Shown in pieces: positions 13,942-21,553 of a DNA stretch of 28,711 nucleotides. The DNA is from Candidatus Aminicenantota bacterium (GTDB taxonomy: Bacteria > Acidobacteriota > UBA6911 > RPQK01 > JAJDTT01). The stretch is from contig JAPOYZ010000445.1 in NCBI GenBank assembly GCA_026706325.1, positions 1 to 28,711 on the forward strand. Direction: 5' to 3'. The number at the start of each line of letters is the position of its first letter. The first letter of the stretch is position 1. The position numbers and the translations under genes were made by a program. The notes under the pieces are model-generated. The model saw nothing but the letters and a program-made list of their open reading frames with translations. It searched no databases and was not told the origin of the DNA.

Positions 13942-14891
13942 AGGCCGAGGGACTCGAAGAACGCCTTCACCTCCTGCATCTGCTCGTCGGTGTATGACTT
14001 CATGGGAGCGCGCAAATGGCGGTTGGCAAGACCAAAGTGCTCCAGCGCCCCGTGAAAGAAGGGGAGGCTGAAGTTTTCGATGATGGGCACGTCGTACTTC
14101 TTCGACATCTCGTAGCATTTCTCCAGGTTCCCCGCCTGGTAGGCCTCCCAGAACTCCTTGGCGATCCAGGGGGCGATGATGGCGTAGATGTCGAAGTAGG
14201 TCTTGGCGCCATAGGGAGCGGCGGCCAGGAAGCGGTAGATGCTGCCGCCGCTGTAGACCCGGAGCCGGTCCGCGAATTTGGCTTCCAGGAAGATGTATTC
14301 CCGGATGTCGTGCTCCTTCATGGCCACCACGGAGTCGATCTCCAGGAGCTTGCGCCAGGTCTTGTCCTTGAGTCCCACGTTCTTGACCGAGAGGGCCATC
14401 CGCGTGTTGGCGGCGGCGGTCCGGAAGTACTCGACGATGTCCTCCTCCGGCATCCGCGGCGCCAGCACCTCGACGGCGTCGGCTCCCAACCCTTCGGCGT
14501 ACCGGAGATAGTCGATCAGCCGGGAATTCCAGAAGTTGTTGGTGCACACGATGCTGATGCCGTGATCGCCCACCGTCTCGACGAAGGTCCGGGTCACGGC
14601 CTTGACCTCGTCATAGGAGATCCAGTCGTACTTGGTGTTCCCGCCCGTCATGTTGAAGATCCGGACGCCGTATCTCATGGCGTTGGAGATCATCTTCCGG
14701 ATGGCGCCGTGATCCACGTTCCCTTCCGCGTCGAAGGGCAGCACCAGGGAAAAGATGGGTCCCTCCAGGTGCTCCATGACCTGACGAGGGGTCAGCGGCT
14801 TCTTGATCTTGTCGGGAGCCGCCGGCAGGGAGGGCGTGAGGATGACTGCTGCCAGAACCAGGGGCAGAAACGGAGCCTTCAAAGAGGACAT
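13926..14891 (-). CDS. Exported DapA (dihydrodipicolinate synthase)-family protein
   Basis: A 321-residue TIM-barrel protein of the DapA/NanA aldolase superfamily. The Schiff-base lysine is K192 in SVVAMKEHD. The usual catalytic Tyr of the Y-N-x-P motif is replaced: the equivalent place reads ALSVKN (residues 167-171). The G-T-T-G-E loop is altered to MTGGNTKYDW (81-90). Residues 1-25 look like a Sec signal peptide (LPLVLAAVILTPSLPAA), so the protein is probably outside the cytoplasm, whereas DapA proper is cytoplasmic. It is therefore unlikely to make lysine precursors. An aldolase, lyase or binding role on keto acids is possible but not shown. It stands alone, facing the toxin gene at its 3' end. 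Confidence 0.82.
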   Translation of the reverse strand: MSSLKAPFLPLVLAAVILTPSLPAAPDKIKKPLTPRQVMEHLEGPIFSLVLPFDAEGNVDHGAIRKMISNAMRYGVRIFNMTGGNTKYDWISYDEVKAVTRTFVETVGDHGISIVCTNNFWNSRLIDYLRYAEGLGADAVEVLAPRMPEEDIVEYFRTAAANTRMALSVKNVGLKDKTWRKLLEIDSVVAMKEHDIREYIFLEAKFADRLRVYSGGSIYRFLAAAPYGAKTYFDIYAIIAPWIAKEFWEAYQAGNLEKCYEMSKKYDVPIIENFSLPFFHGALEHFGLANRHLRAPMKSYTDEQMQEVKAFFESLGLFPRE

Positions 14892-14980
14892 GAGAGCAAC
14901 CTCCGGTTGGAAACCACGGAAAGGCGGGAGCCGTCGCCCGCACTGGCCTCATGGTACAGCGTCCACCGCCGGTTGTCTCC

Positions 14981-15041
14981 AGGAGGGGGGACTTGTAGTC
15001 CCCCTCTTCATCCCCGCCTCAATCGGGGGTTACAAACCCCC
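14981..15041. repeat. Pair of G/C hairpins related to the dispersed hairpin family
   Basis: The first hairpin is GGGGGACT-TGT-AGTCCCCC (14986-15004), preceded by AGGA and followed by TCTTC as at 8591-8620. The second is GGGGGTT-ACA-AACCCCC (15025-15041). Both lie in the 239-bp gap between the divergently transcribed dapA-like and deoxyhypusine-synthase-like genes. No other gene is seen in that gap. Confidence 0.7.
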
Positions 15042-15130
15042 GCTCCCGAGCCCTCGTTTTTCATCTCGGATTCCGCTTCGCGGCAACCGCATCTTTTCCT
15101 GATCCTCCACTTGATACACTGACCAAACCC

Positions 15131-16243
15131 ATGAAAAACCGGCGGCGCAGCGACGGGCGATCCGATGGCTTGGTCCCCATCGAGAGCCTTTCCATAGAAG
15201 AGATCGGCACCTTTCCCGAACTGCTTCGGGCCATGTCGCGGACCGCCTTCGGGGGACGGAACCTGGGAGAGGCTTTCGAGGTCCTCCTGGAGATGATCCG
15301 CGACCAGGGTTGCCGCGTGGTCCTGACCGTTTCCGGGGCCATGACCGTAGCCAAGCAGGGACGGATCATCTGCCGGATGCTGGACCGGGGTTGGGTGGAC
15401 GCCGTGGTCGCCACCGGCGCCCTCATCGCCCACGGGCTCACCGAGTCGCTGGGACTCGTCCACTACCGCTACGAGAGCCGCCATTCCGACGAGTTCCTCT
15501 ACCGCCGGGGCTACAACCGGATCTACGACACCCTGGAGATGGAGCGGAACCTGGACGACGTGGAGGAACTTCTCCATTCCGTCCTGACCCGGGAGGAGCC
15601 GGAAGGCGGAACCTGGTCCTCAGCCGGCCTTTGCCGGGCGCTGGGACAGCGGCTGAGCGAGGATGACCGGGGTCCGGGGATTCTCGGCAGCGCCTTCCGC
15701 AGTGGAGTCCCCGTCTTCATTCCCGCCTTTACCGACAGCGAAATCGGACTGGACGTGGCCAACTGGGCCATGGAAAGGGAGATGCCGGCCACACGGGAGG
15801 GCCGGGAAGCGGCTGAGCCGGATGAGATCTTCCGGGCGGTTCCTCCCTTCAATCCGTTCCTGGACCTGCAGGAATATGCCCGGTTCGCCGCCGCCGCGCC
15901 GCGGTTGGGGATCTTCACCATCGGCGGCGGCGTCCCCCGCAACTGGGCGCAGCAGGTGGGCCCCTACTTCGAGGTCGCCGTGAACCGCCTGGGAATCCGC
16001 CGTCCGCCCCCTCGTTTCCGCTATGGCGTCCGCATCTGTCCGGAACCGGATCATTGGGGCGGGCTCTCGGGCTGCAGCTATGCGGAGGGGATCAGCTGGG
16101 GTAAATTCGTCTCTCCCGAGGAGGGCGGACGCTACGCCGAGGTCCATGCCGACGCGACCCTGGTCTGGCCGCTGTTGATGAAGGGACTTCTGGAGGAGTT
16201 GGGTGACGCCGGCGTCGCCCGTGCGAATCGAGGTGAATCATGA
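15131..16243 (+). CDS. Deoxyhypusine-synthase-family protein (possible polyamine enzyme)
   Basis: A 370-residue protein of the deoxyhypusine synthase fold, which uses NAD+ to transfer an aminobutyl group from spermidine through a lysine imine. The key lysine is K325 in SYAEGISWGKF, which aligns with the active-site lysine of the eukaryotic enzyme (in A-V-S-W-G-K-I). Other family stretches are LTVSGAMTVAKQGRIICRMLDRGWVD (65-90), VVATGALIAHGLTESLG, FTIGGGVPRNWAQQVGPYFEV and EVHADATLVWPLL. Bacteria lack eIF5A, so the real acceptor may be putrescine (as in homospermidine synthase, a relative) or something unknown. The ATG has only a weak ribosome binding site. The stop overlaps the DinB-like start as ATGA. 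Confidence 0.88.
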   Translation: MKNRRRSDGRSDGLVPIESLSIEEIGTFPELLRAMSRTAFGGRNLGEAFEVLLEMIRDQGCRVVLTVSGAMTVAKQGRIICRMLDRGWVDAVVATGALIAHGLTESLGLVHYRYESRHSDEFLYRRGYNRIYDTLEMERNLDDVEELLHSVLTREEPEGGTWSSAGLCRALGQRLSEDDRGPGILGSAFRSGVPVFIPAFTDSEIGLDVANWAMEREMPATREGREAAEPDEIFRAVPPFNPFLDLQEYARFAAAAPRLGIFTIGGGVPRNWAQQVGPYFEVAVNRLGIRRPPPRFRYGVRICPEPDHWGGLSGCSYAEGISWGKFVSPEEGGRYAEVHADATLVWPLLMKGLLEELGDAGVARANRGES

Positions 16244-16782
16244 ATTCGATTCTTGAGCGAATTGCGGCGGCGGATGCCGCTCGGAGGCGGATCATCAATG
16301 CCAACCGCGGACTGTCACCTGCCCAGGCCGCCTTCAAGGGGCCGGGTGGCTGGTCGGTCCAGGCGCACATCGAGCACCTGGTCCTGTCGGAGCAAAGGGG
16401 GGTCCAGCGAATCTGGCTGGCGGCCGAAGGCTTGCGCCGGGGTGTCCCCCTCCATGCGGGCGAAGCAGTGCACCGCGGTCTCCCCATCGAAGAGGTAATC
16501 GCCAAGACCTGGAAGCCCAAGGAGAAGGCCATGGTCGAGACCGACCCGGTGGGGGAGGGACCCCTCTCCTATTGGATCGCCCGCTATGAAGCCTGCCAAC
16601 CCACCCTGGAGCAGGTCCCCCGGGTCCTGTCGGGACTGGACCCGGCCCAGGCGCTGGACCTGCACTATCTGTCGGGGCCCCTGGACGCCTACCAGCGGCT
16701 GGAATTCCTCCGGTTCCACACCGACCGCCACTACGACCAGGTCGAACGGCTGAAGCAGGCCGAGGGGTTTCCGGTCCGGTAA
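16240..16782 (+). CDS. DinB-like four-helix-bundle protein
   Basis: A 180-residue protein of the DinB/YfiT superfamily, in which three histidines bind a divalent metal. The histidines are H46 in VQAHIEHLVLSEQ, H160 in FLRFHTDRH and H164 four residues later. The spacing and the family's GGWSVQAHIEHL segment support the call. Members range from thiol-dependent transferases to DNA-damage-induced proteins of unknown activity, and the substrate here cannot be read. Its start overlaps the previous stop by 4 nt, so the two products are made together. The gene converges on the Tat-exported Gfo/Idh gene, with a perfect inverted repeat over its stop codon. Confidence 0.82.
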   Translation: MNSILERIAAADAARRRIINANRGLSPAQAAFKGPGGWSVQAHIEHLVLSEQRGVQRIWLAAEGLRRGVPLHAGEAVHRGLPIEEVIAKTWKPKEKAMVETDPVGEGPLSYWIARYEACQPTLEQVPRVLSGLDPAQALDLHYLSGPLDAYQRLEFLRFHTDRHYDQVERLKQAEGFPVR

Positions 16783-16792
16783 TTCGGACCGG
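16771..16792. terminator. Perfect inverted repeat over the dinB-like stop codon
   Basis: CCGGTCCG-GTAATT-CGGACCGG forms an 8-bp all-paired stem with a 6-nt loop containing the TAA stop. It ends 4 nt before the stop codon of the convergent gene. There is no T-run, so a bidirectional terminator is plausible but unproven. Confidence 0.5.
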
Positions 16793-16795
16793 AGC

Positions 16796-18115
16796 TCAGA
16801 GACCTTCCGTTTCCCACCCCCTGCGGTAGGGACGGCGCAGGTACTGGTCCGCCTCGGGGACTCCGGACGCCGTCAGATTGCCGCTGTCCCATTTCAACTT
16901 CTTGCCGGTTCGGAAGGCCACGTTTCCCAAAAGCACCGTTTCGGTCAGAGGTCCCGAGTACGAAAAGTCGGTCGAAGCCGTGTCCTTCCCCAGTATGGCG
17001 TTGACCCACTGGGTGTAGTGACTCTCGTCCGGCTGGGTGGGGAAGACGGTGTCGGCGAAACGTTCCATGGGAAACAGGATCGGAGTTTGGCCCCCGGCCA
17101 TCAGCAGGTTCCCCTTCTCGCCGATCAGGAGATTCCCGTTGGCCCAGCCGGGCCAGTCGTCGGGTGCGCCGTAAAGCTGGCGAGGCGGCCGCATCCCCGC
17201 TTCGTACCAGGTCAGGGGCAGGGTCGGCGTCGTGTACCGGGTTCCGGGAAACTCGTAGTGGACGATGGACCATCGGGGAGCGCTCTCAGGCAGCGGATCG
17301 GTGCCCTCCGCCCAGACGGAGGACGGAGGCCCCAATTCCAGGGCGTTGATGGCGGGGTCGATCAGGTGGCAGCCCATGTCCCCCAGAGCGCCGGTGCCGA
17401 AATCCCACCAGCCGCGCCAGTGAAAGGGATGGTAGACGTCTCCGTCCACATACGGCCTCTCGGGCGCCACGCCCAGCCACAGGTCCCAGTGAACATGGCC
17501 GGGCACCGGATCACTCCCGGACGGACGTTGTATTTCCTGTTTCCAGTAGGTCCCGGGACGGTTGGTCCAGACGTGCGCTTCCCGGACCTTTCCGATGACC
17601 CCGTCCCGGACCACCTGGACGCCTGTCCTCAAGGGGGCCAGGGAGTGATGCTGGATGCCCATCTGGGTCACGACGCCCTTCTCCTTGGCCAATCGAGTGA
17701 GGGCGCGCGCCTCGTGGACCGAGTGGGTCAGGGGCTTTTGCGTGTAGACGTGCCTGCCCAGGGACATGGCCTGGTAGGCGACGGGTGCGTGCATGTGGTC
17801 GGGGGTGGAGATGGTCAGGGCGTCGATGTCCTTCTGCTCCAGGAGCTTGCGCCAGTCCGTGTATTTTTTGGCGCCGGGATAACGCTCTGCGGCCCGTTCC
17901 AGCCGCCGCTCGTCGACGTCGCAGATGGCCACCACGTCGTGGCCCAGGGCGCACTCCCCCAGGTCGGTCCAACCTTTTCCGCCCACGCCGACGCCGGCCA
18001 GGCGGAGCCGGGAATGGGAAGATCTCGCCCGGATGATGGCCGGGGCCGCAGCTGCGGCCAGGCTTCCCATCCCCAGGCGCTTCAGGAATGCCCGTCGATT
18101 CGATTGCTCCTTCAT
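16796..18115 (-). CDS. Tat-exported Gfo/Idh/MocA-family oxidoreductase (first)
   Basis: A 439-residue protein with a twin-arginine signal, NRRAFLKRLGMGSLAAAAAP (6-25), which sends a folded, cofactor-loaded protein across the inner membrane. The nucleotide-binding fold shows LAGVGVGGKG (39-48), with the acidic end of strand 2 at CDVDERR (65-71). The YTQKPLTH motif places the conserved Lys at 127. The C-terminal domain carries WDFGTGALGDMGCHLIDPAINAL, including the conserved His. Exported relatives such as glucose-fructose oxidoreductase keep NADP bound tightly and recycle it in place, and the same may hold here. The sugar substrate is unknown. A palindromic repeat lies upstream of the gene. 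Confidence 0.9.
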   Translation of the reverse strand: MKEQSNRRAFLKRLGMGSLAAAAAPAIIRARSSHSRLRLAGVGVGGKGWTDLGECALGHDVVAICDVDERRLERAAERYPGAKKYTDWRKLLEQKDIDALTISTPDHMHAPVAYQAMSLGRHVYTQKPLTHSVHEARALTRLAKEKGVVTQMGIQHHSLAPLRTGVQVVRDGVIGKVREAHVWTNRPGTYWKQEIQRPSGSDPVPGHVHWDLWLGVAPERPYVDGDVYHPFHWRGWWDFGTGALGDMGCHLIDPAINALELGPPSSVWAEGTDPLPESAPRWSIVHYEFPGTRYTTPTLPLTWYEAGMRPPRQLYGAPDDWPGWANGNLLIGEKGNLLMAGGQTPILFPMERFADTVFPTQPDESHYTQWVNAILGKDTASTDFSYSGPLTETVLLGNVAFRTGKKLKWDSGNLTASGVPEADQYLRRPYRRGWETEGL

Positions 18116-18199
18116 GGCCCGTTTTTTCCTCCCTCGAACGGTTCGGCGAAGTCCCTGTCCAGTCTACTACGATGCCCGGCCAATCTCCTCCGCACCGGC

Positions 18200-18365
18200 C
18201 TAGCAGCCCGTGGCAAAAGTCATCACGGCATTCGACCGTCCCTGCACAGGCGCGGACTGCGTTGCGATTCGGGCACATACTCCGGGTATGCGCGCCCATA
18301 GCGCCTTGTCCGGCGGGCGCAGGAACGGTCTCGGTGCTCGCGGGACTTTCACCACGGACTGCTAG
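18200..18365. repeat. 166-bp near-palindromic element, MITE-like
   Basis: The ends read CTAGCAG and CTGCTAG and the whole element folds back on itself. The outer arms (18200-18221 and 18344-18365) match at 19 of 22 positions, the inner arms (18234-18247 and 18317-18330) at 12 of 14, and the tip is CATAC-TCCGG-GTATG (18276-18290). It fills most of the 378-bp gap between the divergent Gfo/Idh and exchanger genes. The rest of the gap (18116-18199 and 18366-18493) holds no gene that I can support, only a short hairpin AACTCA-CTCT-TGAGTT at 18414-18429. No open reading frame inside the element is credible, so it would be non-autonomous. Confidence 0.72.
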
Positions 18366-18493
18366 GCGGTGGGTAGCGATGCTCGGGCCATGCGTGTGCC
18401 GGGGTTTTTCGGGAACTCACTCTTGAGTTTCAGGCGCCGGAACAGGAACATAAGGCGGTTTGCGAAAAGAGGCGGTGGCGTAGGAGCGGAAAT

Positions 18494-19552
18494 TTGGAAT
18501 ACCTGATTCCCAGCGAGTGGTTCGACGGCCTGTCCCAGTGGATGCTGCTGTTGCTCTCGGCGGCGTCCGTGGCGGTTTTGGCCAAAGCGGCCGACCTGGT
18601 GGTGGAGGGTGCCTCGGGGATCGCCCAGGGCATGGGCGTTCCCAAGGTGGTGGTGGGGGCCACCATCGTCTCTCTGGGGACCACCAGTCCCGAATGTGCG
18701 GTCTCGGTGGTGGCGGCCTGGTCCGGCGAGCCGGGCCTGGCGCTGGGAAACGCCGTCGGCTCCATCATCGTCGACTCGGGCCTGATCTTTGGCCTGGGAT
18801 GCCTTCTGTCCCGGCTTCCGGCGGACCGGTTCATCCTCAACCGGCAGGGTTGGGTCCAGTTCGGCTCCGGCCTGCTGCTCGTGCTCGTCTGCTGGAGCGT
18901 CTACAAGATCGCCGGAAACGAGGCCGTCATCGGCCGCTCCATGGGGTTCCTCTTCGTGGCGCTTCTGGCGGCCTATCTCGTTTTTTCGGTTCGCTGGAGC
19001 CGGGGACATCCCGAGCTGGCCGCCCAGATGGGCAGCGAGGCGGGCGACGTGACCCACGGCACGTTCCGGCTTTGGCTGAGCGTGCTGGCCGGCCTGGTGC
19101 TGGTTCTGCTCTCCAGCCGGGTCCTCATCTGCAGCGTCATCGAGCTGGCGGAGAACCACTGGTTCATCCCCAAGGTGGTGATCGCCGCCACTTTGGTCGC
19201 CTTCGGGACGTCGCTTCCCGAGTTGGTGATCGGCATGGCCAGCATCTACCGGGGGCACAACGAGTTGCTGGTGGGGAACATCATCGGCGCGGACGTGCTG
19301 AACGTCCTGTTCGTGGTGGGGTTCTCGGCCGTAGCGGCCCCGTTGCCGGTGGTGGAGGCAGGCGCCTCGTTGCCCCAGATCCTCCTCTACGTCCACCTGC
19401 CCTTCATGTTGGGGATCCTGGTCCTGTTTCGAGTCTTCATCTTCCGGGCGTCCTCCAAAGGCTGGTTCCAGAGATGGTACGGCGTCCCGCTGCTGCTCAT
19501 TTACGGGATCTACCTGGTGACGCAGATCTCGTTGGGAACGCTGGGCGAGTGA
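18494..19552 (+). CDS. Calcium/sodium antiporter (CaCA family)
   Basis: A 352-residue inner-membrane cation exchanger related to YrbG and NCX_Mj. The two alpha repeats that form the ion site are clear: GATIVSLGTTSPECAVSV (55-72) with E67, followed by GNAVGSIIVDSG, and AATLVAFGTSLPELVIGM (231-248) with E243, followed by GNIIGADVLNVLFVVG (261-276). In the family these Glu, Ser/Thr and Asn residues bind Ca2+ and Na+. About ten hydrophobic segments are present. The start is TTG at 18494, with AGGAG 7 nt upstream. There is no in-frame ATG that would keep the first helix. The second repeat has Asp (GAD) where the first has Ser (GS). Ion choice is inferred. Confidence 0.9.
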   Translation: MEYLIPSEWFDGLSQWMLLLLSAASVAVLAKAADLVVEGASGIAQGMGVPKVVVGATIVSLGTTSPECAVSVVAAWSGEPGLALGNAVGSIIVDSGLIFGLGCLLSRLPADRFILNRQGWVQFGSGLLLVLVCWSVYKIAGNEAVIGRSMGFLFVALLAAYLVFSVRWSRGHPELAAQMGSEAGDVTHGTFRLWLSVLAGLVLVLLSSRVLICSVIELAENHWFIPKVVIAATLVAFGTSLPELVIGMASIYRGHNELLVGNIIGADVLNVLFVVGFSAVAAPLPVVEAGASLPQILLYVHLPFMLGILVLFRVFIFRASSKGWFQRWYGVPLLLIYGIYLVTQISLGTLGE

Positions 19553-19571
19553 CCGTCGAGGCCGCGCCGGC

Positions 19572-20156
19572 TCAGACCTGCCTGTAGCGGAAACACCCGG
19601 TGACGTGATCGTTCACCATGCCGGCGGCCTGCATGAAGGCGTAGCAGATGGTGGGTCCGACGAAGCGGAACCCCCGCTTGCCGAGGGATCGGCTCATGGC
19701 TTCGGACTCCCGGGTCTTGGCCGGAATCCGGTCCTGACTCTCAAAAGTGTTGACCCGCGTCCGCCCACCCGTGAACTGCCAGATATACCGGTCGAATGCC
19801 CCGAACTCTTCCTGGACCCCCAGAAAACTGCGGGCATTTCCCACCGTGGCTTCCACCTTGAGCCGGTTGCGAATGATCCCCGGGTCCTGGAGCAGGCGCG
19901 CGATCTTCCTCTCGTCGTAACGGCAGATCCGTTGCGGATCGAATCCTTCGAATGCGGTCCGAAAGTTCTCTCTTTTCTTGAGAATCGTCAACCAGCTCAA
20001 TCCCGCCTGAAAGGCGTCCAGGACCAGGAACTCGAACAACTTCCGGTCGTCGTGAACCGGAACTCCCCATTCCCGGTCGTGGTACTCGGCAAGAAGCGGA
20101 TGCCCCGCCGCCCACCGGCACCGCGCCAGGTCATCGGCCGCTGTCTCAATCCTCAT
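19572..20156 (-). CDS. tag: DNA-3-methyladenine glycosylase I
   Basis: This base-excision repair enzyme removes 3-methyladenine from alkylated DNA. From ATG 20156 (GGAG ribosome binding site) the protein has 194 residues, close to E. coli Tag (187). A longer start at 20207 has no ribosome binding site and no family support. The zinc-binding residues are all present: C13, H26, H184 and C188. The signature YHDREWGVPVHDDRKLFEFLVLD, QAGLSWLTILKKRENF and KRGFRFVGPTICYAFMQAAGMVNDH all match Tag. The residue that aligns with E. coli Glu38, which contacts the damaged base, is D47 here (LDAFQAGLSW). The gene is divergent from the next one, with 71 bp between starts. Confidence 0.92.
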   Translation of the reverse strand: MRIETAADDLARCRWAAGHPLLAEYHDREWGVPVHDDRKLFEFLVLDAFQAGLSWLTILKKRENFRTAFEGFDPQRICRYDERKIARLLQDPGIIRNRLKVEATVGNARSFLGVQEEFGAFDRYIWQFTGGRTRVNTFESQDRIPAKTRESEAMSRSLGKRGFRFVGPTICYAFMQAAGMVNDHVTGCFRYRQV

Positions 20157-20227
20157 CCTTGATTCTCCGGCCCGGGAATGGTATCCAAAACACAGTATTT
20201 CATCCATCCGGAACAGGAGGTGAATCC

Positions 20228-21535
20228 GTGAACAGGCGAAATTTTCTCGGAGCGAGTCTGGCCGGCGGAGCCGCGATCGGGTCGGCCGCTGCAGCCGGTT
20301 TGGGCGGCCGCAAGCGGGTTTCGGCCAATGACAAGGTGACCGTGGCCATGATGGGTGTCCGGGGCCGTGGTCCGGTCCTGACCCGTTATTTCGGCGAGAT
20401 GCCCGACGTGGATCTGGCCTACATCTGCGACGTGGACCAGAACGTGGTGGGTCCCGCCTTCAAGATCGCGGAGGAGACCCAGGCGAAACGCCCCAAGATG
20501 GAGGAGGACATCCGGCGGGTCCTGGACGACAAGTCGGTGGACGCCGTGGTCATCGCCACCCCCATCCATTGGCACGCGCCCGGAACCATACTCTGCTGTG
20601 AAGCCGGCAAGGACGTCTACGTTGAAAAACCGGTCTCCCACAACGTCCGCGAGGGCCGCCTCATGGTGGAGGCGGCGCGCAAATACGATCGCGTCGTGCA
20701 GGTGGGAACCCAATCCAGGAGCCGGCCCAATACCCACCGCTTCATCGATTACGTCCATTCGGGCAAGATCGGCAAGGTGCTCATGGCCAAGGTCTGGAAC
20801 ACCCAGAAGCGCCGGAACATCGGCCACAAGGAGGACGAGCCGGTCCCGCCCGGCATCAACTACGATCTCTGGAACGGTCCCATCCCGGTGCTCCCCTTCA
20901 ACCGCAACCACTACAGCGGCACGGTCAATTGGCACTGGCACTACGGCTGCGGAGACCTGGGGAACGACGGCGTCCACTGGATCGACGTGGCGCGTTGGGT
21001 CATGAAGGCGGGTCTGCCGAAACACGTGACCGGGGCCGGCCGCAAGCTCTACTTCGACGACGACCAGCAGACGCCCGACACCCAGACCGTCGTCTTCGAC
21101 TACGAGGATACGGTCATCCAGTACGAGATGCGGCTCTGGAACCCTTACAAGATGAACAATGGCCAGAACGGCGTGGAAGTCTACGGCACCGAAGGCAAGG
21201 CGGTCGCCGGCTACTTCGACGGACACCGCACGTACGGCTTCCGCGTCTACGATTCCAAGCACCGGTTGGTTCGGCAGGAACTGGCCGAGGTCAGGCGCGG
21301 CCGGGAACACTACGTCAACTTCATCAACTGCATCCGGACTCGTGAGACGCCCAATTGCGACGCGGAGGTGGGGCACCTGTCCACATCGCTCTGCCACCTG
21401 GGGAACATCGCGGCCCGGACCCGGGGCAGCTTCTCATTCGATCCCGCCACCGAGACCATCACGGACGACCCGGAGGCCAACGCCCTGTTGACCCGGGAGT
21501 ACCGGGACCACTGGTCGACGCGGCTGGTGACTTAG
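20228..21535 (+). CDS. Tat-exported Gfo/Idh/MocA-family oxidoreductase (second)
   Basis: A 435-residue protein. The GTG at 20228 is chosen because AGGAGGT lies about 6 nt upstream and the protein then begins with a Tat signal, MNRRNFLGASLAGGAAIGSA. The frame is open further upstream to 20159, but that part is not family-like. The Rossmann fold shows MMGVRGRGPV (41-50), CDVDQN follows strand 2, and VYVEKPVSH places the conserved Lys at 134. The substrate domain contains NWHWHYGCGDLGNDGVHWIDVARWVM. It shares its layout with the other exported member at 16796-18115 but differs clearly in sequence, so they are old paralogues rather than a recent duplication. The substrate is unknown. Confidence 0.9.
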   Translation: MNRRNFLGASLAGGAAIGSAAAAGLGGRKRVSANDKVTVAMMGVRGRGPVLTRYFGEMPDVDLAYICDVDQNVVGPAFKIAEETQAKRPKMEEDIRRVLDDKSVDAVVIATPIHWHAPGTILCCEAGKDVYVEKPVSHNVREGRLMVEAARKYDRVVQVGTQSRSRPNTHRFIDYVHSGKIGKVLMAKVWNTQKRRNIGHKEDEPVPPGINYDLWNGPIPVLPFNRNHYSGTVNWHWHYGCGDLGNDGVHWIDVARWVMKAGLPKHVTGAGRKLYFDDDQQTPDTQTVVFDYEDTVIQYEMRLWNPYKMNNGQNGVEVYGTEGKAVAGYFDGHRTYGFRVYDSKHRLVRQELAEVRRGREHYVNFINCIRTRETPNCDAEVGHLSTSLCHLGNIAARTRGSFSFDPATETITDDPEANALLTREYRDHWSTRLVT

Positions 21536-21553
21536 CCCGGCGGACGCAGCGTC

